DNA from: a virus
Reading direction: 5' to 3' (one strand)
Length of the DNA: 64,000 nucleotides
Virus record (IMG/VR): IMGVR_UViG_3300027749_000080
Span: 1-64,000 of that record
Below, piece by piece: positions 1 to 8,736 of this stretch. Positions within the stretch are counted from its first letter, which is position 1; the number at the start of each line of letters is the position of its first letter. The translations under genes and the position numbers were made by a program. The notes beneath the pieces were generated by a model. That model was given only the letters and a program-made list of their open reading frames with translations. It was not told the origin of the DNA and did no database searches.

Positions 1-140
1 CTTCGCAAGAAGACTTAACTCGACTACTTCAATCTGGCATGGAAGTTGTAATCGAAGAGTATATTCAAAGAATCGAAAATCAATCTAAAATTATTCTAAA
101 TGAAGCTGGAAGTATTCGAAAAGATAGTAACTCAAATTAA
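1..140 (+). CDS. 3' end of a truncated unknown gene
   Basis: An open frame enters from the left edge and stops at 138-140, giving about 45 C-terminal residues beginning SQEDLTRLLQSG. The composition is hydrophilic and helix-prone, typical of a C-terminal tail. It overlaps the start of the next gene (ATG at 100) by about 40 bases, longer than most overlaps here, so one of the two ends may be misjudged. No function can be assigned from this fragment. Confidence 0.5.
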   Translation, partial: SQEDLTRLLQSGMEVVIEEYIQRIENQSKIILNEAGSIRKDSNSN

Positions 141-471
141 GGAGCAACAGGATAAAAGCCGAACTCTGTATCGATTAGGAGTTGACTTGATGGACTATGA
201 GGATTCTTATTGTGCGACTATTACTTTATTACTTAGAGCGTATTATGGAAAGGAGGCAGAGGATTGGATTTCTTGGTTTATTTATGAGAGGGATGACTTA
301 GCCGAAGAGCCAAATCAAGCTTGGGATAAAGACGGTAATCCAATTTGTTATGATATTCCAAGTCTTTGGAAATGTGTTGAGGAAATGAGATGCTCAACTG
401 ATTTTGTTGAGTATGGTCTTGAAAAAACTAATCTTGACCTATTTGAATCTATTTTTGGCAGGCCTCATTAA
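100..471 (+). CDS. Hypothetical protein, 123 aa
   Basis: The protein is acidic and rich in aromatic residues (for example a YYGKEAEDWISWFIYE stretch around residues 48-63), and has no signal peptide or membrane segment. Its look is that of small conserved phage proteins encoded near replication or head genes of T4-like phages, but I do not recognise a named family. The ATG at 100 follows an AT-rich leader without a Shine-Dalgarno sequence, as is usual in this genome. It is the first complete gene of a plus-strand series running to 6829. Confidence 0.8.
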   Translation: MKLEVFEKIVTQIKEQQDKSRTLYRLGVDLMDYEDSYCATITLLLRAYYGKEAEDWISWFIYERDDLAEEPNQAWDKDGNPICYDIPSLWKCVEEMRCSTDFVEYGLEKTNLDLFESIFGRPH

Positions 472-490
472 TATTTAGTATAATAGCTAT

Positions 491-949
491 ATGATACACT
501 CAAATCAAAATAAACTAGTTGATAAGATTAGTCGAATGCATAGATTTAAAAGGCTATCTCAACTACTTGCGCTTCGCATAGCTAAAGCACTTGATCCAAC
601 TACAATTAAGTCAAAAAACTTTGATAATAGCGAGCGTGAAGCCGCTAGCGTTTTTAAAAAAATGATTAAATTGTCAAATAGTGAATTGTTAATTAGTCCA
701 GTACTTGGCAAACACTATGTTAAAAATGATGAGAACCATATTTTAATAATAATGGATCAAAACGAACTTACTGTTATTAATCATGTATTTGGTTATAATA
801 TTAGTCTTTCACCAAAAACCTATAAAACTTTATACAATGCATTTGTTGGAGAAGTTGAAATACGGCGAAATGAAATGGAAGCTAATTTTAGAAATAATGT
901 CAAACACTCATTAAAAACCTTAATTACTAAAATAGATGAACAAGTTTAA
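491..949 (+). CDS. Hypothetical protein, 152 aa
   Basis: The N-terminal third is basic (HRFKRLSQLLALRIAKAL), followed by a mixed alpha/beta segment and a helical C-terminus. No family is recognised. The ATG follows a TAGTATAAT-like box at 476-484 that resembles the early-type motif described elsewhere in this window, so transcription may begin just upstream. The 3' end overlaps the next gene by 14 bases, which suggests translational coupling. Confidence 0.8.
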   Translation: MIHSNQNKLVDKISRMHRFKRLSQLLALRIAKALDPTTIKSKNFDNSEREAASVFKKMIKLSNSELLISPVLGKHYVKNDENHILIIMDQNELTVINHVFGYNISLSPKTYKTLYNAFVGEVEIRRNEMEANFRNNVKHSLKTLITKIDEQV

Positions 950-1217
950 TAGATTATTCATAACCGGCGCAAGTATTATTATACTAGCAACAGCACTGGT
1001 AGTTACAGGTACAGTCTTTGCTGTATTTAAACCTCAGTCAGCTAAGGTTATATTAGAAGTAGACTCGATCCAGCATGATACAATTAGAATTGAAACTAAG
1101 ATTGTCATTCACGATACACTAAGGATACCGGCGTCATGTAAAAAAAATCACTGTGATGTAGTTGTAACAAATACTGTTTCAAGTACACCAGACACAATTA
1201 AAAAACAAATAGATTAA
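936..1217 (+). CDS. Small membrane-anchored protein, 93 aa
   Basis: Residues about 7-30 form one strongly hydrophobic segment (LFITGASIIILATALVVTG within it), preceded by the basic N-terminus MNKFNR. This fits an uncleaved signal anchor with about 60 residues outside the inner membrane. The outer part is rich in Thr, Ile and Asp and has two cysteines in a CKKNHC arrangement. It could be a spanin-like or superinfection-related membrane protein, but nothing shows that directly. It overlaps the preceding gene by 14 bases and lies 2 bases from the next, so the three are probably co-transcribed. Confidence 0.75.
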   Translation: MNKFNRLFITGASIIILATALVVTGTVFAVFKPQSAKVILEVDSIQHDTIRIETKIVIHDTLRIPASCKKNHCDVVVTNTVSSTPDTIKKQID

Positions 1218-1219
1218 TT

Positions 1220-1855
1220 ATGGAAATAGGATTTGCTGATACATTCTTTGATAGTTTCAAAAGAATGATTAATAGAGAACGCTGGTATTGGAAAACCTGG
1301 GATTTTTTCAGATATGATTTACCTAGAGGTTTAAAAAATATGTGGATGTTTCGCAAAGCTGTCTGGAATTATAGATGGTGGAGCGGTCAACACGCAGTAT
1401 TACCGTTATTACAAGTTGCGCTCCATAATATAGCAATCCGAATTGAAAGAGACGGCATTGAAGAAGAAACCAGCTCAGGTAAAAAGGTTAAAGCTATGAA
1501 ACGCGCAGCAGAACTTATGCAACATTTTATTGATGATGATTTTATCCAACTGGCTGAGGCTGAATTAGGCGAAACCATACATCATCCATGGGAATTTGAA
1601 GATGTTCCAGATAAACCAGGATATTCTCAATTAGTAGATCACGATACGCCGGAAGAACGTGAACATAATCGTAAAGTATTTGCACGATCTCGTGAAATTG
1701 AAGAGCAAGAATGGAACGAATTATGTCACCTAATAAAGGGTCAAGATTATTCAAAATTTGAAAAGGATACTAATGGAGATATTGAACATAAAACCGCATG
1801 GGACAATTGGCAAAAACAATTTGACGGTAGCGGATTACGCGGCTGGTGGGACTAA
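1220..1855 (+). CDS. Conserved phage protein rich in Trp and Tyr, 211 aa
   Basis: The N-terminal half is unusually rich in Trp, Tyr and Arg (RWYWKTWDFFRYDLPRG and WNYRWWSGQHAVLP near residues 20-62). The C-terminal half is acidic and helical with many Glu and several Trp. Proteins with the FRK-x-x-WN-[FY]-RWW pattern occur in many large tailed phages as conserved proteins without a known role. I therefore call it a conserved phage protein and give no function. It sits 2 bases after the membrane protein and 23 bases before the Clp gene. Confidence 0.8.
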   Translation: MEIGFADTFFDSFKRMINRERWYWKTWDFFRYDLPRGLKNMWMFRKAVWNYRWWSGQHAVLPLLQVALHNIAIRIERDGIEEETSSGKKVKAMKRAAELMQHFIDDDFIQLAEAELGETIHHPWEFEDVPDKPGYSQLVDHDTPEEREHNRKVFARSREIEEQEWNELCHLIKGQDYSKFEKDTNGDIEHKTAWDNWQKQFDGSGLRGWWD

Positions 1856-1878
1856 TAAAATAACTACAATACATATAC

Positions 1879-3858
1879 ATGGCAAAACAGAATAGCAAAA
1901 CCGGCAAAACACCAATGCTTGATTCATTCGGTAAAGATCTTACTCAACTTGCACTAGAGGGCAAATTAGATCCAGTAGTTGGCAGAGAGAAAGAAATACG
2001 CAGATGTAGTCAAATCTTGGCTCGTAGAAAGAAAAATAATCCTCTCTTGATTGGGGAACCTGGAGTAGGTAAAACTGCAATCGTTGAAGGTCTTGCTAAA
2101 ATGATTATTGATAAAACCTGTCCGCGAGTTTTATTTGATAAGAAAATAATAACTCTTGAACTGGCGAATTTAGTAGCAGGTACAAAATATCGAGGTCAGT
2201 TTGAAGAGCGCATGGAACAAATAATAGAAGAGGTTCAGGTAAATCCAAATGTTATTCTGTTCATTGATGAAATTCATACCTTAATTGGAGCAGGTTCTGC
2301 AAGTGGATCATTAGATGCTGCAAATATCCTAAAACCAGCACTTAGTCGTGGAGAAATTCAGTGTATTGGTGCAACCACACTAGACGAGTTTAGAGGATCA
2401 ATTGAAAAAGATGGTGCTCTTAGTCGCCGCTTTCAACAGGTAATGGTAAATCCATCTACCCTAGAACAGTCACGCCAGATCATTGAGAATATCAGATCTA
2501 AATATGAAGATCATCATTCAGTTAAGTATACTGATGAGGCACTTGATGCATGTGTTGCATATAGTGACCGATATTTACAGGACAGATTTTTACCAGATAA
2601 AGCAATTGACTTAATGGACGAAGCTGGTGCAGCAGTTCATATCAATGGAGTAGTTGTGCCAGAAGCAATTAAAAAATTAGAAGAAAAATTTGTTGAGGTA
2701 AGTGCTAAAAAACAAAAAGCAGTCGATGCACAACAATACGAAGCGGCTGCAAAACTTAGAGATGATGCTCTTAAAGTAATGAAAGATATTGATGATGAAA
2801 AGGTTCAATGGGAAGAGTCGTTAAAGATTAATCGACTAACTGTATCAGAAGAAGATATTGCAAATGTTGTTGCAATTATGACAGGTATACCGGTTACCCG
2901 ATTAAAAGGTTCGGAGCTTGAACGGTTATCAACAATGGCTAAGTGGTTAAAAGAAAGAGTTATTGGTCAATCTGAAGCCGTGTCTAAATTAACTAAAGCA
3001 ATTCAACGCTCAAGAGCAGGTCTTAAATCTAAAAATCGGCCAATCGGTACATTCATGTTCCTAGGCCCAACTGGAGTTGGTAAAACCGAATTAGCTAAAC
3101 AGTTAGCAAAATTTCTGTTTGATACAGATGATTCCCTAATCAGAATTGATATGACTGAATTTGGAGAAAAATTCACATCAACCAAATTAATAGGAGCTCC
3201 TCCAGGCTATGTAGGATATGAAGAAGGAGGGCAGTTAACCGAAAAAGTAAAACGCAAACCCTATTCAGTTATCTTATTAGATGAAGTTGAGAAAGCCCAT
3301 CCAGATATTTTCCATACCCTATTGCAAGTATTAGACGAAGGCCATATGACTGATGGACTTGGCCGAAAAATAGATTTTAAGAATACTGTAATTATTATGA
3401 CTTCAAATTTAGGAGTTAAGGAATTACAAGATTTTGGTGGAGGTATTGGATTCTCATCATCAACTCCATTTGAACAGCAAAAAGAATTAGCGTCAGGTAT
3501 TTTAAGAAAAGCGGTTAGTAAACAGTTTGCACCAGAATTTATTAATCGACTAGATGATATTATTATATTTGAGTCCCTAAAGAAAGAGGATGTTGCTCAA
3601 ATAATTGAAGTTGAATTATTAGATCTTTATTCAAGAGTAAAGGAAAACGGTTATACTGTTGAATTAACGAAGTCAGCAAAAGAATTCTTAATTGAAGCAG
3701 GTTACGATCATAAATTTGGAGCTCGTCCATTAAAAAGAGCTATTCAAACTCATGTTGAAGATCTTATAGCTGAAGCATATATTGATGGTAAAATTAAAGA
3801 TGGAGATCAATTAGTGATTAACCATAAGGCTAAAGATACAAAGTTAACTATTAAATAA
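1879..3858 (+). CDS. ClpC/ClpA-type AAA+ unfoldase without the N-domain
   Basis: A protein-unfolding ATPase of the Clp/Hsp100 family with two AAA+ modules. Module 1 has Walker A GEPGVGKT at residues 59-66 and Walker B VILFIDE at 125-131. Module 2 has Walker A GPTGVGKT at 396-403 and Walker B VILLDE at 464-469. A short UVR-like middle segment ([14 protein letters not shown], about 285-298) is characteristic of ClpC. An IGF tripeptide at 523-525 lies where ClpA, ClpC and ClpX carry the loop that docks on ClpP. The family's N-terminal adaptor-binding repeats are missing, so the protein begins almost directly at module 1, which makes it about 150 residues shorter than cellular ClpC. No ClpP gene is present in the window, so it probably uses host ClpP or acts alone. 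Its stop codon shares a base with the next start. Confidence 0.93.
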   Translation: MAKQNSKTGKTPMLDSFGKDLTQLALEGKLDPVVGREKEIRRCSQILARRKKNNPLLIGEPGVGKTAIVEGLAKMIIDKTCPRVLFDKKIITLELANLVAGTKYRGQFEERMEQIIEEVQVNPNVILFIDEIHTLIGAGSASGSLDAANILKPALSRGEIQCIGATTLDEFRGSIEKDGALSRRFQQVMVNPSTLEQSRQIIENIRSKYEDHHSVKYTDEALDACVAYSDRYLQDRFLPDKAIDLMDEAGAAVHINGVVVPEAIKKLEEKFVEVSAKKQKAVDAQQYEAAAKLRDDALKVMKDIDDEKVQWEESLKINRLTVSEEDIANVVAIMTGIPVTRLKGSELERLSTMAKWLKERVIGQSEAVSKLTKAIQRSRAGLKSKNRPIGTFMFLGPTGVGKTELAKQLAKFLFDTDDSLIRIDMTEFGEKFTSTKLIGAPPGYVGYEEGGQLTEKVKRKPYSVILLDEVEKAHPDIFHTLLQVLDEGHMTDGLGRKIDFKNTVIIMTSNLGVKELQDFGGGIGFSSSTPFEQQKELASGILRKAVSKQFAPEFINRLDDIIIFESLKKEDVAQIIEVELLDLYSRVKENGYTVELTKSAKEFLIEAGYDHKFGARPLKRAIQTHVEDLIAEAYIDGKIKDGDQLVINHKAKDTKLTIK

Positions 3859-4694
3859 TGAAGATACTTGTAACTGGCGATCAGGGATTTATCGCAAAAA
3901 ATCTAATAGGTAAATTAGATAAAAACTTGACGGTTTATGGAATAGACGTTAATGATTTTATGGTGGTTGACGATTGGCAAAGTCAATTAATTGATATTGT
4001 TGCAAGCTTATCGCCTGACGTAATATTTCATGTTGGAGCATGTTCTGATACGCTAGAACAGAATGTAAATTACATGATGAATCTTAATTATGAAGCCACT
4101 AAAATATTATCTGAATATTGTTATATGGCAAATTGTAAAATGATCTATTCATCATCTGCTGCAAACTATGGGGTTAATGGAAAGAACCCATCTAACCTAT
4201 ATGGCTGGAGCAAATATGCAGCTGAAGATATAGTAAAAGCAAAGGGCGGAATTGCACTTAGATATTTTAATGTGTATGGACCTGGTGAAGAACATAAAGG
4301 CAAAATGGCATCAGTTGCATATCAATCATGGTTAAAAAGGCAAGCTGAAGAAAGGGTAATATTGTTTCCAAAGAAACCAACTAGAGATTTTGTTTATGTT
4401 GATGATATTGTTTCTGCAAACTTACATGCACTTGAGAATTACGAGCAATTTGCAGGCAATCATTTTGATGTAGGCAGCGGAGAGTCAAGATCTTTTGAAG
4501 AAGTTATGCAATTGATGCAAATACCATTTGAATACACTGAGGACTCAATAATTCCTAGCGGATATCAATTTTTTACAATAAGTAACAAAAATGAATGGTT
4601 ACCTGGCTGGACACCTTTATGGACAATTGATACTGGAGTTCCAGCATATTTAGAATATTTAAAAAAATCAAAAGAAGATGGGTCATCAAATTAA
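3858..4694 (+). CDS. NAD-dependent sugar epimerase/dehydratase (extended SDR)
   Basis: A nucleotide-sugar modifying enzyme of the extended short-chain dehydrogenase family. The N-terminus has the Rossmann glycine motif GDQGFIAKNLIG (residues 7-18). The catalytic Tyr-x-x-x-Lys is Y115-G-W-S-K119, and a YSSSA segment supplies the usual Ser. A later RDFVYVDDIV segment is also typical. It forms a tight cluster with a cupin and a HldE-type kinase. The combination recalls ADP-heptose synthesis, where HldD is an epimerase of this fold, but substrate cannot be read from sequence. At 278 aa it is slightly short for the family. It overlaps the following gene by 17 bases. Confidence 0.88.
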   Translation: MKILVTGDQGFIAKNLIGKLDKNLTVYGIDVNDFMVVDDWQSQLIDIVASLSPDVIFHVGACSDTLEQNVNYMMNLNYEATKILSEYCYMANCKMIYSSSAANYGVNGKNPSNLYGWSKYAAEDIVKAKGGIALRYFNVYGPGEEHKGKMASVAYQSWLKRQAEERVILFPKKPTRDFVYVDDIVSANLHALENYEQFAGNHFDVGSGESRSFEEVMQLMQIPFEYTEDSIIPSGYQFFTISNKNEWLPGWTPLWTIDTGVPAYLEYLKKSKEDGSSN

Positions 4695-5058
4695 ACCAAC
4701 AGTTTGCAAAGGTTGTGAAGTTCCAAAAGGTTGGGGCAGAGAAATTATAATTGAAAATAATGATAAGTACTGTGGCAAGATTTTACAATTTAACGAAGGT
4801 TGTAAATTCTCAATGCACTATCATTTGCTTAAGGATGAAACTTGGTACGTTAACACGGGAGCATTCATATACAGATGGATTGATACTGAAACTGCTGAAG
4901 TTCAAGAGCAGACTCTTACGGTAGGCGATGTAGTTCGTCAGTTACCTGGGCAACCTCATCAAATTGAAGCACTATCTGATGGAGAAATATTTGAGGTCTC
5001 AACAACTCATATGGATGAAGATTCATATCGCGTGTGGAAAGGCGACAGTCAAAAATAA
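4678..5058 (+). CDS. Cupin-domain protein (sugar-phosphate isomerase/epimerase type)
   Basis: A single small beta-barrel cupin. The first metal-binding motif is SMHYH-x4-E (H47, H49, E54), and the second is LPGQPHQI with H94. The GWGREIIIEN opening resembles the cupin domain of mannose-6-phosphate isomerases and of sugar 3,4-ketoisomerases. It overlaps the epimerase upstream and is 9 bases from the sugar kinase downstream, so a role in making an activated sugar is likely. The exact reaction is unknown. Cys12 and Cys15 are close to Lys-rich surroundings but show no full zinc motif. Confidence 0.8.
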   Translation: MGHQIKPTVCKGCEVPKGWGREIIIENNDKYCGKILQFNEGCKFSMHYHLLKDETWYVNTGAFIYRWIDTETAEVQEQTLTVGDVVRQLPGQPHQIEALSDGEIFEVSTTHMDEDSYRVWKGDSQK

Positions 5059-5067
5059 TTTAATAGC

Positions 5068-5850
5068 ATGAAAAAAATTCTTGTAATAGGCGAAGCCTGT
5101 ATTGACATATTTGAATATGGTAAATGTACCCGACTTAATCCTGAAGCCCCAACTCCAATTTTTCAATCAGATCATATTGAAACCAATGGTGGAATGGCAA
5201 GTAATGTATACGGTAATATCAGAAGCATTGCTGGAAATTGGGAAATTGATGTTGATTTTATAGGTCAAGCAAATGGAAAAATTACCAAACACCGATTTGT
5301 AGATATTAATTCAAACTATATTCTATTACGGGTAGATAATGATGGACCAGTTGAACCACTTACAATTGGTTCGCTTGATTCGGAAATTTTATATCAAATT
5401 ACATCCGCTGATATTGTAGTAGTTTCTGACTATAATAAAGGTTTTCTAACTGAAGAAACCTTAGAAAAGATTGCACGCCACGCTAAATTAAGTTTTATTG
5501 ATACTAAAAAACCTCTAGGCTGGTGGGCTAATGATTTTAATTTTATTAAGATTAATAAAAAAGAGTTTGAGAATCCAGCACACAATAAGGACTTCATTAA
5601 GGGTAGTATGGATAAGCTAATTATTACGCTTGGAGCAGAAGGCGCCAAATGGAACGGAACTCAAGTATATCCGCTTAACCCAACTGAAGTAAAGGACGTA
5701 TCTGGTGCTGGTGATAGCTTTATTGCTGGCTTGGTGGTTGAATATCTAAAAAGTAATGATATTATCCAAGCTATTCAATTTGCTAATGTCTGTGCAGGTA
5801 TAGCAGTTTCACAAAAGGGCGTAGTTTCAGTAGAGTGTCCAGATAAATAA
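5068..5850 (+). CDS. PfkB-family sugar kinase resembling HldE/RfaE kinase domain
   Basis: A ribokinase-fold sugar kinase. The N-terminal RLNPEAPTP at residues 22-30 closely follows the R-[IL]-x-PEAPVP motif of the heptose-7-phosphate kinase domain of HldE, and NGGMASNVYGN (40-50) follows its GGAANVA motif. The C-terminal signature DVSGAGDS (210-217) carries the catalytic D216. The cytidylyltransferase half of HldE is missing, and at 260 aa the kinase is shorter than the usual 310 or so. With the epimerase and cupin before it, this suggests synthesis of a heptose-like nucleotide sugar, perhaps for virion glycosylation or alteration of the host surface. That role is inference. Confidence 0.85.
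   Translation: MKKILVIGEACIDIFEYGKCTRLNPEAPTPIFQSDHIETNGGMASNVYGNIRSIAGNWEIDVDFIGQANGKITKHRFVDINSNYILLRVDNDGPVEPLTIGSLDSEILYQITSADIVVVSDYNKGFLTEETLEKIARHAKLSFIDTKKPLGWWANDFNFIKINKKEFENPAHNKDFIKGSMDKLIITLGAEGAKWNGTQVYPLNPTEVKDVSGAGDSFIAGLVVEYLKSNDIIQAIQFANVCAGIAVSQKGVVSVECPDK
5842..5850 (+). promoter_or_regulatory. T4-like late promoter core, overlapping a stop codon
   Basis: GATAAATAA matches the T4 late core TATAAATA at seven of eight positions. It coincides with the final Asp-Lys-stop codons of the sugar kinase and lies 19 bases before the next ATG at 5870. As the motif can arise from the codons alone, support comes only from its recurrence elsewhere. Confidence 0.3.
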
Positions 5851-5869
5851 TTAAAAATATCCATACACA

Positions 5870-6829
5870 ATGGGAAAATTTGGTAAAAATAAACTACCTA
5901 AGTTCATGAATAAACCTGATGATAGAATAGGTTCAAACCCTCACATCCAAGAGGAACACCAGGATGATGAAATGCAACCAACAATAGTATCTATGTCTGG
6001 CCACGGAGATGACCATGCAATGATTGTAATTAGAACTAAAAGCGGCGAAGAATTAGAGCTTCAATTTAATTATGATGGAGAAGGAATGTTAACTGCTCAA
6101 CACGGTGAACATGAATATTCTATTCCAGTAGAGGTTGAATATGTAGAAACTGAAGAAGTTGATGAAAAACTTAAGGGCAAACAGGTAAAATTAGATAAGA
6201 ATCATAACGGTAAAATTGATTCAGAAGATTTTAAATTACTTAATAAATCTAAAAAGTCTAAAAAAGATACTGAAGGTAAAGTTGCTGAAACTTTTGAAGG
6301 TTTTGTAAATGAGTGCTGGACTCCTATGGAAGAAGGTTACAATCTAGCAATGTCAGAAGAAGCTAAAAGAGCAATAAAAGCACTATGCGAAGAAATGTTA
6401 ATTCAAGAAGCTCAAAGATGTGATGAAGATGCTGACCCAATGCATACTTACGAAAACTATTTAAACGAATGTGGTTCATATATGACTGAGTGCATGATGG
6501 AAGCTGCTGCTAGTATGCCAGTAGAAGAGTCAGAGGAAGACTTAACGGCTAATCAATATTACCCTAACCGAAAATTAAGAGGTTTGGACAGAGAGGCAAA
6601 GCTTGCAGCAAATGCAGACTTTGCAAACGATCCAGAAATAGCAAATCCTACTCCTAGAGGAATATATTCATGTAAAAACTGCGGAACTAAATACGATGGT
6701 TACCCAGGTCATAAATGCAAAAAGTGCAAAGCAGAAGGAATGTCACAGGATCCAGATAGCCAAAGTAATGAATTAAGGCGCAGACATCCAATACGTGATG
6801 AAGACGATACTGCTGGGCTTTATTATTAA
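5870..6829 (+). CDS. Acidic protein with EF-hand-like loop and zinc ribbon, 319 aa
   Basis: Three features are visible. An EF-hand-like calcium loop DKNHNGKIDSED lies at residues 109-120, with acidic or Asn residues at positions 1, 3, 5, 9 and 12. A capsid-targeting-like motif TFEGFVNE lies at 141-148. A C-terminal zinc ribbon reads CKNC, then about eleven residues, then CKKC, around residue 270 onward. The middle is strongly acidic and Met-rich. The protein may belong to the prohead core or be packaged, by analogy with other proteins here carrying the same F-x-x-F-[IV]-x-E motif, but no family is recognised. A strong terminator follows. Confidence 0.8.
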   Translation: MGKFGKNKLPKFMNKPDDRIGSNPHIQEEHQDDEMQPTIVSMSGHGDDHAMIVIRTKSGEELELQFNYDGEGMLTAQHGEHEYSIPVEVEYVETEEVDEKLKGKQVKLDKNHNGKIDSEDFKLLNKSKKSKKDTEGKVAETFEGFVNECWTPMEEGYNLAMSEEAKRAIKALCEEMLIQEAQRCDEDADPMHTYENYLNECGSYMTECMMEAAASMPVEESEEDLTANQYYPNRKLRGLDREAKLAANADFANDPEIANPTPRGIYSCKNCGTKYDGYPGHKCKKCKAEGMSQDPDSQSNELRRRHPIRDEDDTAGLYY

Positions 6830-6850
6830 TAGCTCTAATTATTTTAAATT

Positions 6851-6878
6851 AAAAGCCCGTTTATCGGGCTTTTTTTAT
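6851..6878 (+). terminator. Rho-independent terminator
   Basis: AAAAGCCCG (6851-6859) pairs with CGGGCTTTT (6865-6873) around a five-base loop and is followed by a run of T. It ends the plus-strand series that starts at the left edge. A late-promoter-like sequence follows at once. Confidence 0.9.
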
Positions 6879-6893
6879 TTAGGCTGGAACGGG

Positions 6894-6903
6894 AATAAAT
6901 AAT
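6894..6903 (+). promoter_or_regulatory. T4-like late promoter core, close to the ATG
   Basis: AATAAATAAT lies directly after the terminator. With T4 geometry the transcript would begin at or next to the A of the ATG at 6907, giving a leaderless message. Confidence 0.45.
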
Positions 6904-6906
6904 CCT

Positions 6907-7179
6907 ATGGATATGCACAATTCAAAAATGTCATCTGGTGAAGTTACGGTTCCTGCAAGTTCGTTTAATCAACAAACTGACCGGAATATTCAACCCAGCC
7001 CTACTGGAATCAGTATGGGTGGAATACCGACATTCTGGTTATCAAGTCAACCTATTTCTAGACGTGATATGACAGCTAACTCAACACCGCTTGGCGCAAA
7101 CCCAAAGAGCTATAAAGTTCTTAAGTTTGAGGAATTCCATTCTGGTAAATACCAAGGCGATCCAGAAATTGATAAATAA
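6907..7179 (+). CDS. Hypothetical protein, 90 aa
   Basis: The protein is polar, with little predicted secondary structure, and rich in Ser, Pro and Gly in its N-terminal two thirds. Near the C-terminus it has KVLKFEEFHSGKY, which resembles the F-x-x-F motif at the start of the next protein and of other small proteins here. No family is recognised. Start choice is uncertain: ATG at 6907 or, two codons later, ATG at 6913. The late-type promoter lies only four bases before the first. It ends Asp-Lys-stop, and these codons form the next promoter-like motif. Confidence 0.7.
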   Translation: MDMHNSKMSSGEVTVPASSFNQQTDRNIQPSPTGISMGGIPTFWLSSQPISRRDMTANSTPLGANPKSYKVLKFEEFHSGKYQGDPEIDK

Positions 7180-7180
7180 C
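7171..7180 (+). promoter_or_regulatory. T4-like late promoter core, overlapping a stop codon
   Basis: GATAAATAAC spans the Asp-Lys-stop of the 90-aa gene and lies 15 bases before the ATG at 7195. It is the same arrangement as at 5842. Confidence 0.35.
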
Positions 7181-7194
7181 AAAAAACAATTACT

Positions 7195-7566
7195 ATGAGT
7201 AACAAAATTTTAAATTTCAAAGACTTTAAAACTGGTGGAAAACTTAGTGACCCAAAAACTGCAACTAGCGTAAAAGCAGCAGATCCAGTTAAAAAGGAAA
7301 AGTCAATAGACCAAGTAAAAAGAGCTGACTTAACTCATCCTAAAATTACCGTGCCTGACTATTCAAAAACAGTCAAGACTCCAGTAATGGAAGGTGTAAT
7401 TGAAGATACTCAAGTTAAAATTGATGATCTTAAACTGCAATTATCTAAATTAAGCCAGACTGATGCAACATATTTACAAAAGAAAAGGGATATGGATGCT
7501 CAAATTGCAACATTAACTAAGGCTAGTGAAGATGCTGCGAAAGTAGCAACTACTGCAACAAAATAA
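7195..7566 (+). CDS. Lys-rich hypothetical protein, 123 aa
   Basis: It opens with MSNKILNFKDFKTGGK, an N-terminal F-x-x-F motif similar to that of several head-associated proteins here, but without the Glu of a cleavage site. Residues 20-70 are Lys- and Pro-rich and probably disordered. Residues about 75-120 form a predicted coiled coil (IDDLKLQLSKLSQTD and onward). No family is recognised. The coiled coil and the gene position next to tail and head genes suggest a structural or assembly role, which is inference. Confidence 0.75.
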   Translation: MSNKILNFKDFKTGGKLSDPKTATSVKAADPVKKEKSIDQVKRADLTHPKITVPDYSKTVKTPVMEGVIEDTQVKIDDLKLQLSKLSQTDATYLQKKRDMDAQIATLTKASEDAAKVATTATK

Positions 7567-7579
7567 AAAAATTAACTAA

Positions 7580-8320
7580 ATGACTTTAGACGAATTAATA
7601 TTAGATGTACAGAATGAATTGACATTTGCTAAAGCATTGCCGTATTCAATTCCTGAACAAGAGATTAAGCGTATTATTACAATCGCTGAAAGATATTTTT
7701 ACGATAACTGGAAACATGCAGTTGAGCCAAGATATTTACTAATACCGAATAACGTATTTACAAATCCAGCATTTAAAGTTGACCGTTCAATTCAATTACC
7801 TGATTGTGTAGGATTTGTACATAATGTAATGGAAGCAAAGGGTGGAGCATCAATGTTTGGGACAATGGATTTAGACTTTGCGGATAATAAATTTATTGGA
7901 TCAGAAATGTTCCTAACTCCATTTATTGGAGAGTCAATTATGTATCGTACTGTTATATTTTCTTTTCTAGACCTGGTTAAAGGTTTTACAATTGATACAT
8001 TTGCATACGACTATAATAAAAATACCCGAAAATTAGCAATTCTTGGAAGAACTCCAAAGGGTTCTCAAATGGTAGTTCATATTGCTAAAAAGATTCCAGC
8101 TGATGATCTATACAATGATGAGGTATTTCAAAGATACGTTAGAGCAAAAGCTAAATTGAGACTTGGTGATCTACTTACAACCTTTGACTATAATTTACCA
8201 GGTGGAATAAAACCTAATTATGCAAACTTAGTAACCAAAGCCGAAGCTGAATTAGCTGGAGTTATGGAGATGATGAAAACTGAAAATACTGCCGACTTCT
8301 TGTACTTTGCAAGATGGTAA
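7580..8320 (+). CDS. Conserved phage structural-type protein, 246 aa
   Basis: A well-folded alpha/beta protein opening with MTLDELILDVQNELTFAK, followed by a WKHAVEPRYLLIP segment and an AYDYNKNTRKLAILGRTPK segment. I associate this pattern with conserved virion-type proteins of large myophages, but I cannot name a T4 counterpart with certainty. It lies 7 bases upstream of baseplate gene 25 and is surely co-transcribed, so a neck, tail or baseplate role is plausible. Alternatives are a head-tail connector or an assembly protein. Confidence 0.8.
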   Translation: MTLDELILDVQNELTFAKALPYSIPEQEIKRIITIAERYFYDNWKHAVEPRYLLIPNNVFTNPAFKVDRSIQLPDCVGFVHNVMEAKGGASMFGTMDLDFADNKFIGSEMFLTPFIGESIMYRTVIFSFLDLVKGFTIDTFAYDYNKNTRKLAILGRTPKGSQMVVHIAKKIPADDLYNDEVFQRYVRAKAKLRLGDLLTTFDYNLPGGIKPNYANLVTKAEAELAGVMEMMKTENTADFLYFARW

Positions 8321-8327
8321 TTAATAT

Positions 8328-8714
8328 ATGATTCAACCAGTAGGAAAAGACCTTTATTTAAGAGCACCAGGCGATCCAAATTATCAAGAAGGGGTATTTG
8401 AATCAAATGACTCGATTGAAAATGCGCTTCAGCAGGTACGTATGGTATTACTAACCAGACCAGGTGAAGTATTAGGTGAAGATATTGGATTTAATGCTGA
8501 AAAATATCTTTTTGAATTTGAATTTTCAAGTCTTGAACCTATGGAAAAAGATGCAAATGACCAAATTAATGAATATGTGCTTTTTTCTAAACCGTATAAG
8601 ATAACTGCTGCTGGATTTACAATGGAAGATATTGGTGATCCATATAAAGTTGGATTGGGCCTAGATATTAAAGTAGATGGTAAATCTGCATTTGCAACAA
8701 TGTTTGACCTTTAA
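8328..8714 (+). CDS. 25: Baseplate wedge protein gp25-like (GPW/gp25 family)
   Basis: The protein belongs to the GPW/gp25 family of baseplate wedge proteins, which link the wedge to the central hub and help start sheath assembly. The diagnostic stretch is IENALQQVRMVLLTRPGEV followed by LGEDIGFNAEKYLFE (about residues 31-66). This corresponds to the family's core helix, the strand with R-P-G-E, and the conserved phenylalanine after G-x-G or D-I-G. Length (128 aa) matches T4 gp25 (132 aa). It is the last plus-strand gene before a bidirectional terminator. Confidence 0.85.
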   Translation: MIQPVGKDLYLRAPGDPNYQEGVFESNDSIENALQQVRMVLLTRPGEVLGEDIGFNAEKYLFEFEFSSLEPMEKDANDQINEYVLFSKPYKITAAGFTMEDIGDPYKVGLGLDIKVDGKSAFATMFDL

Positions 8715-8736
8715 TTACTGGTTAGACCTAATAAAA

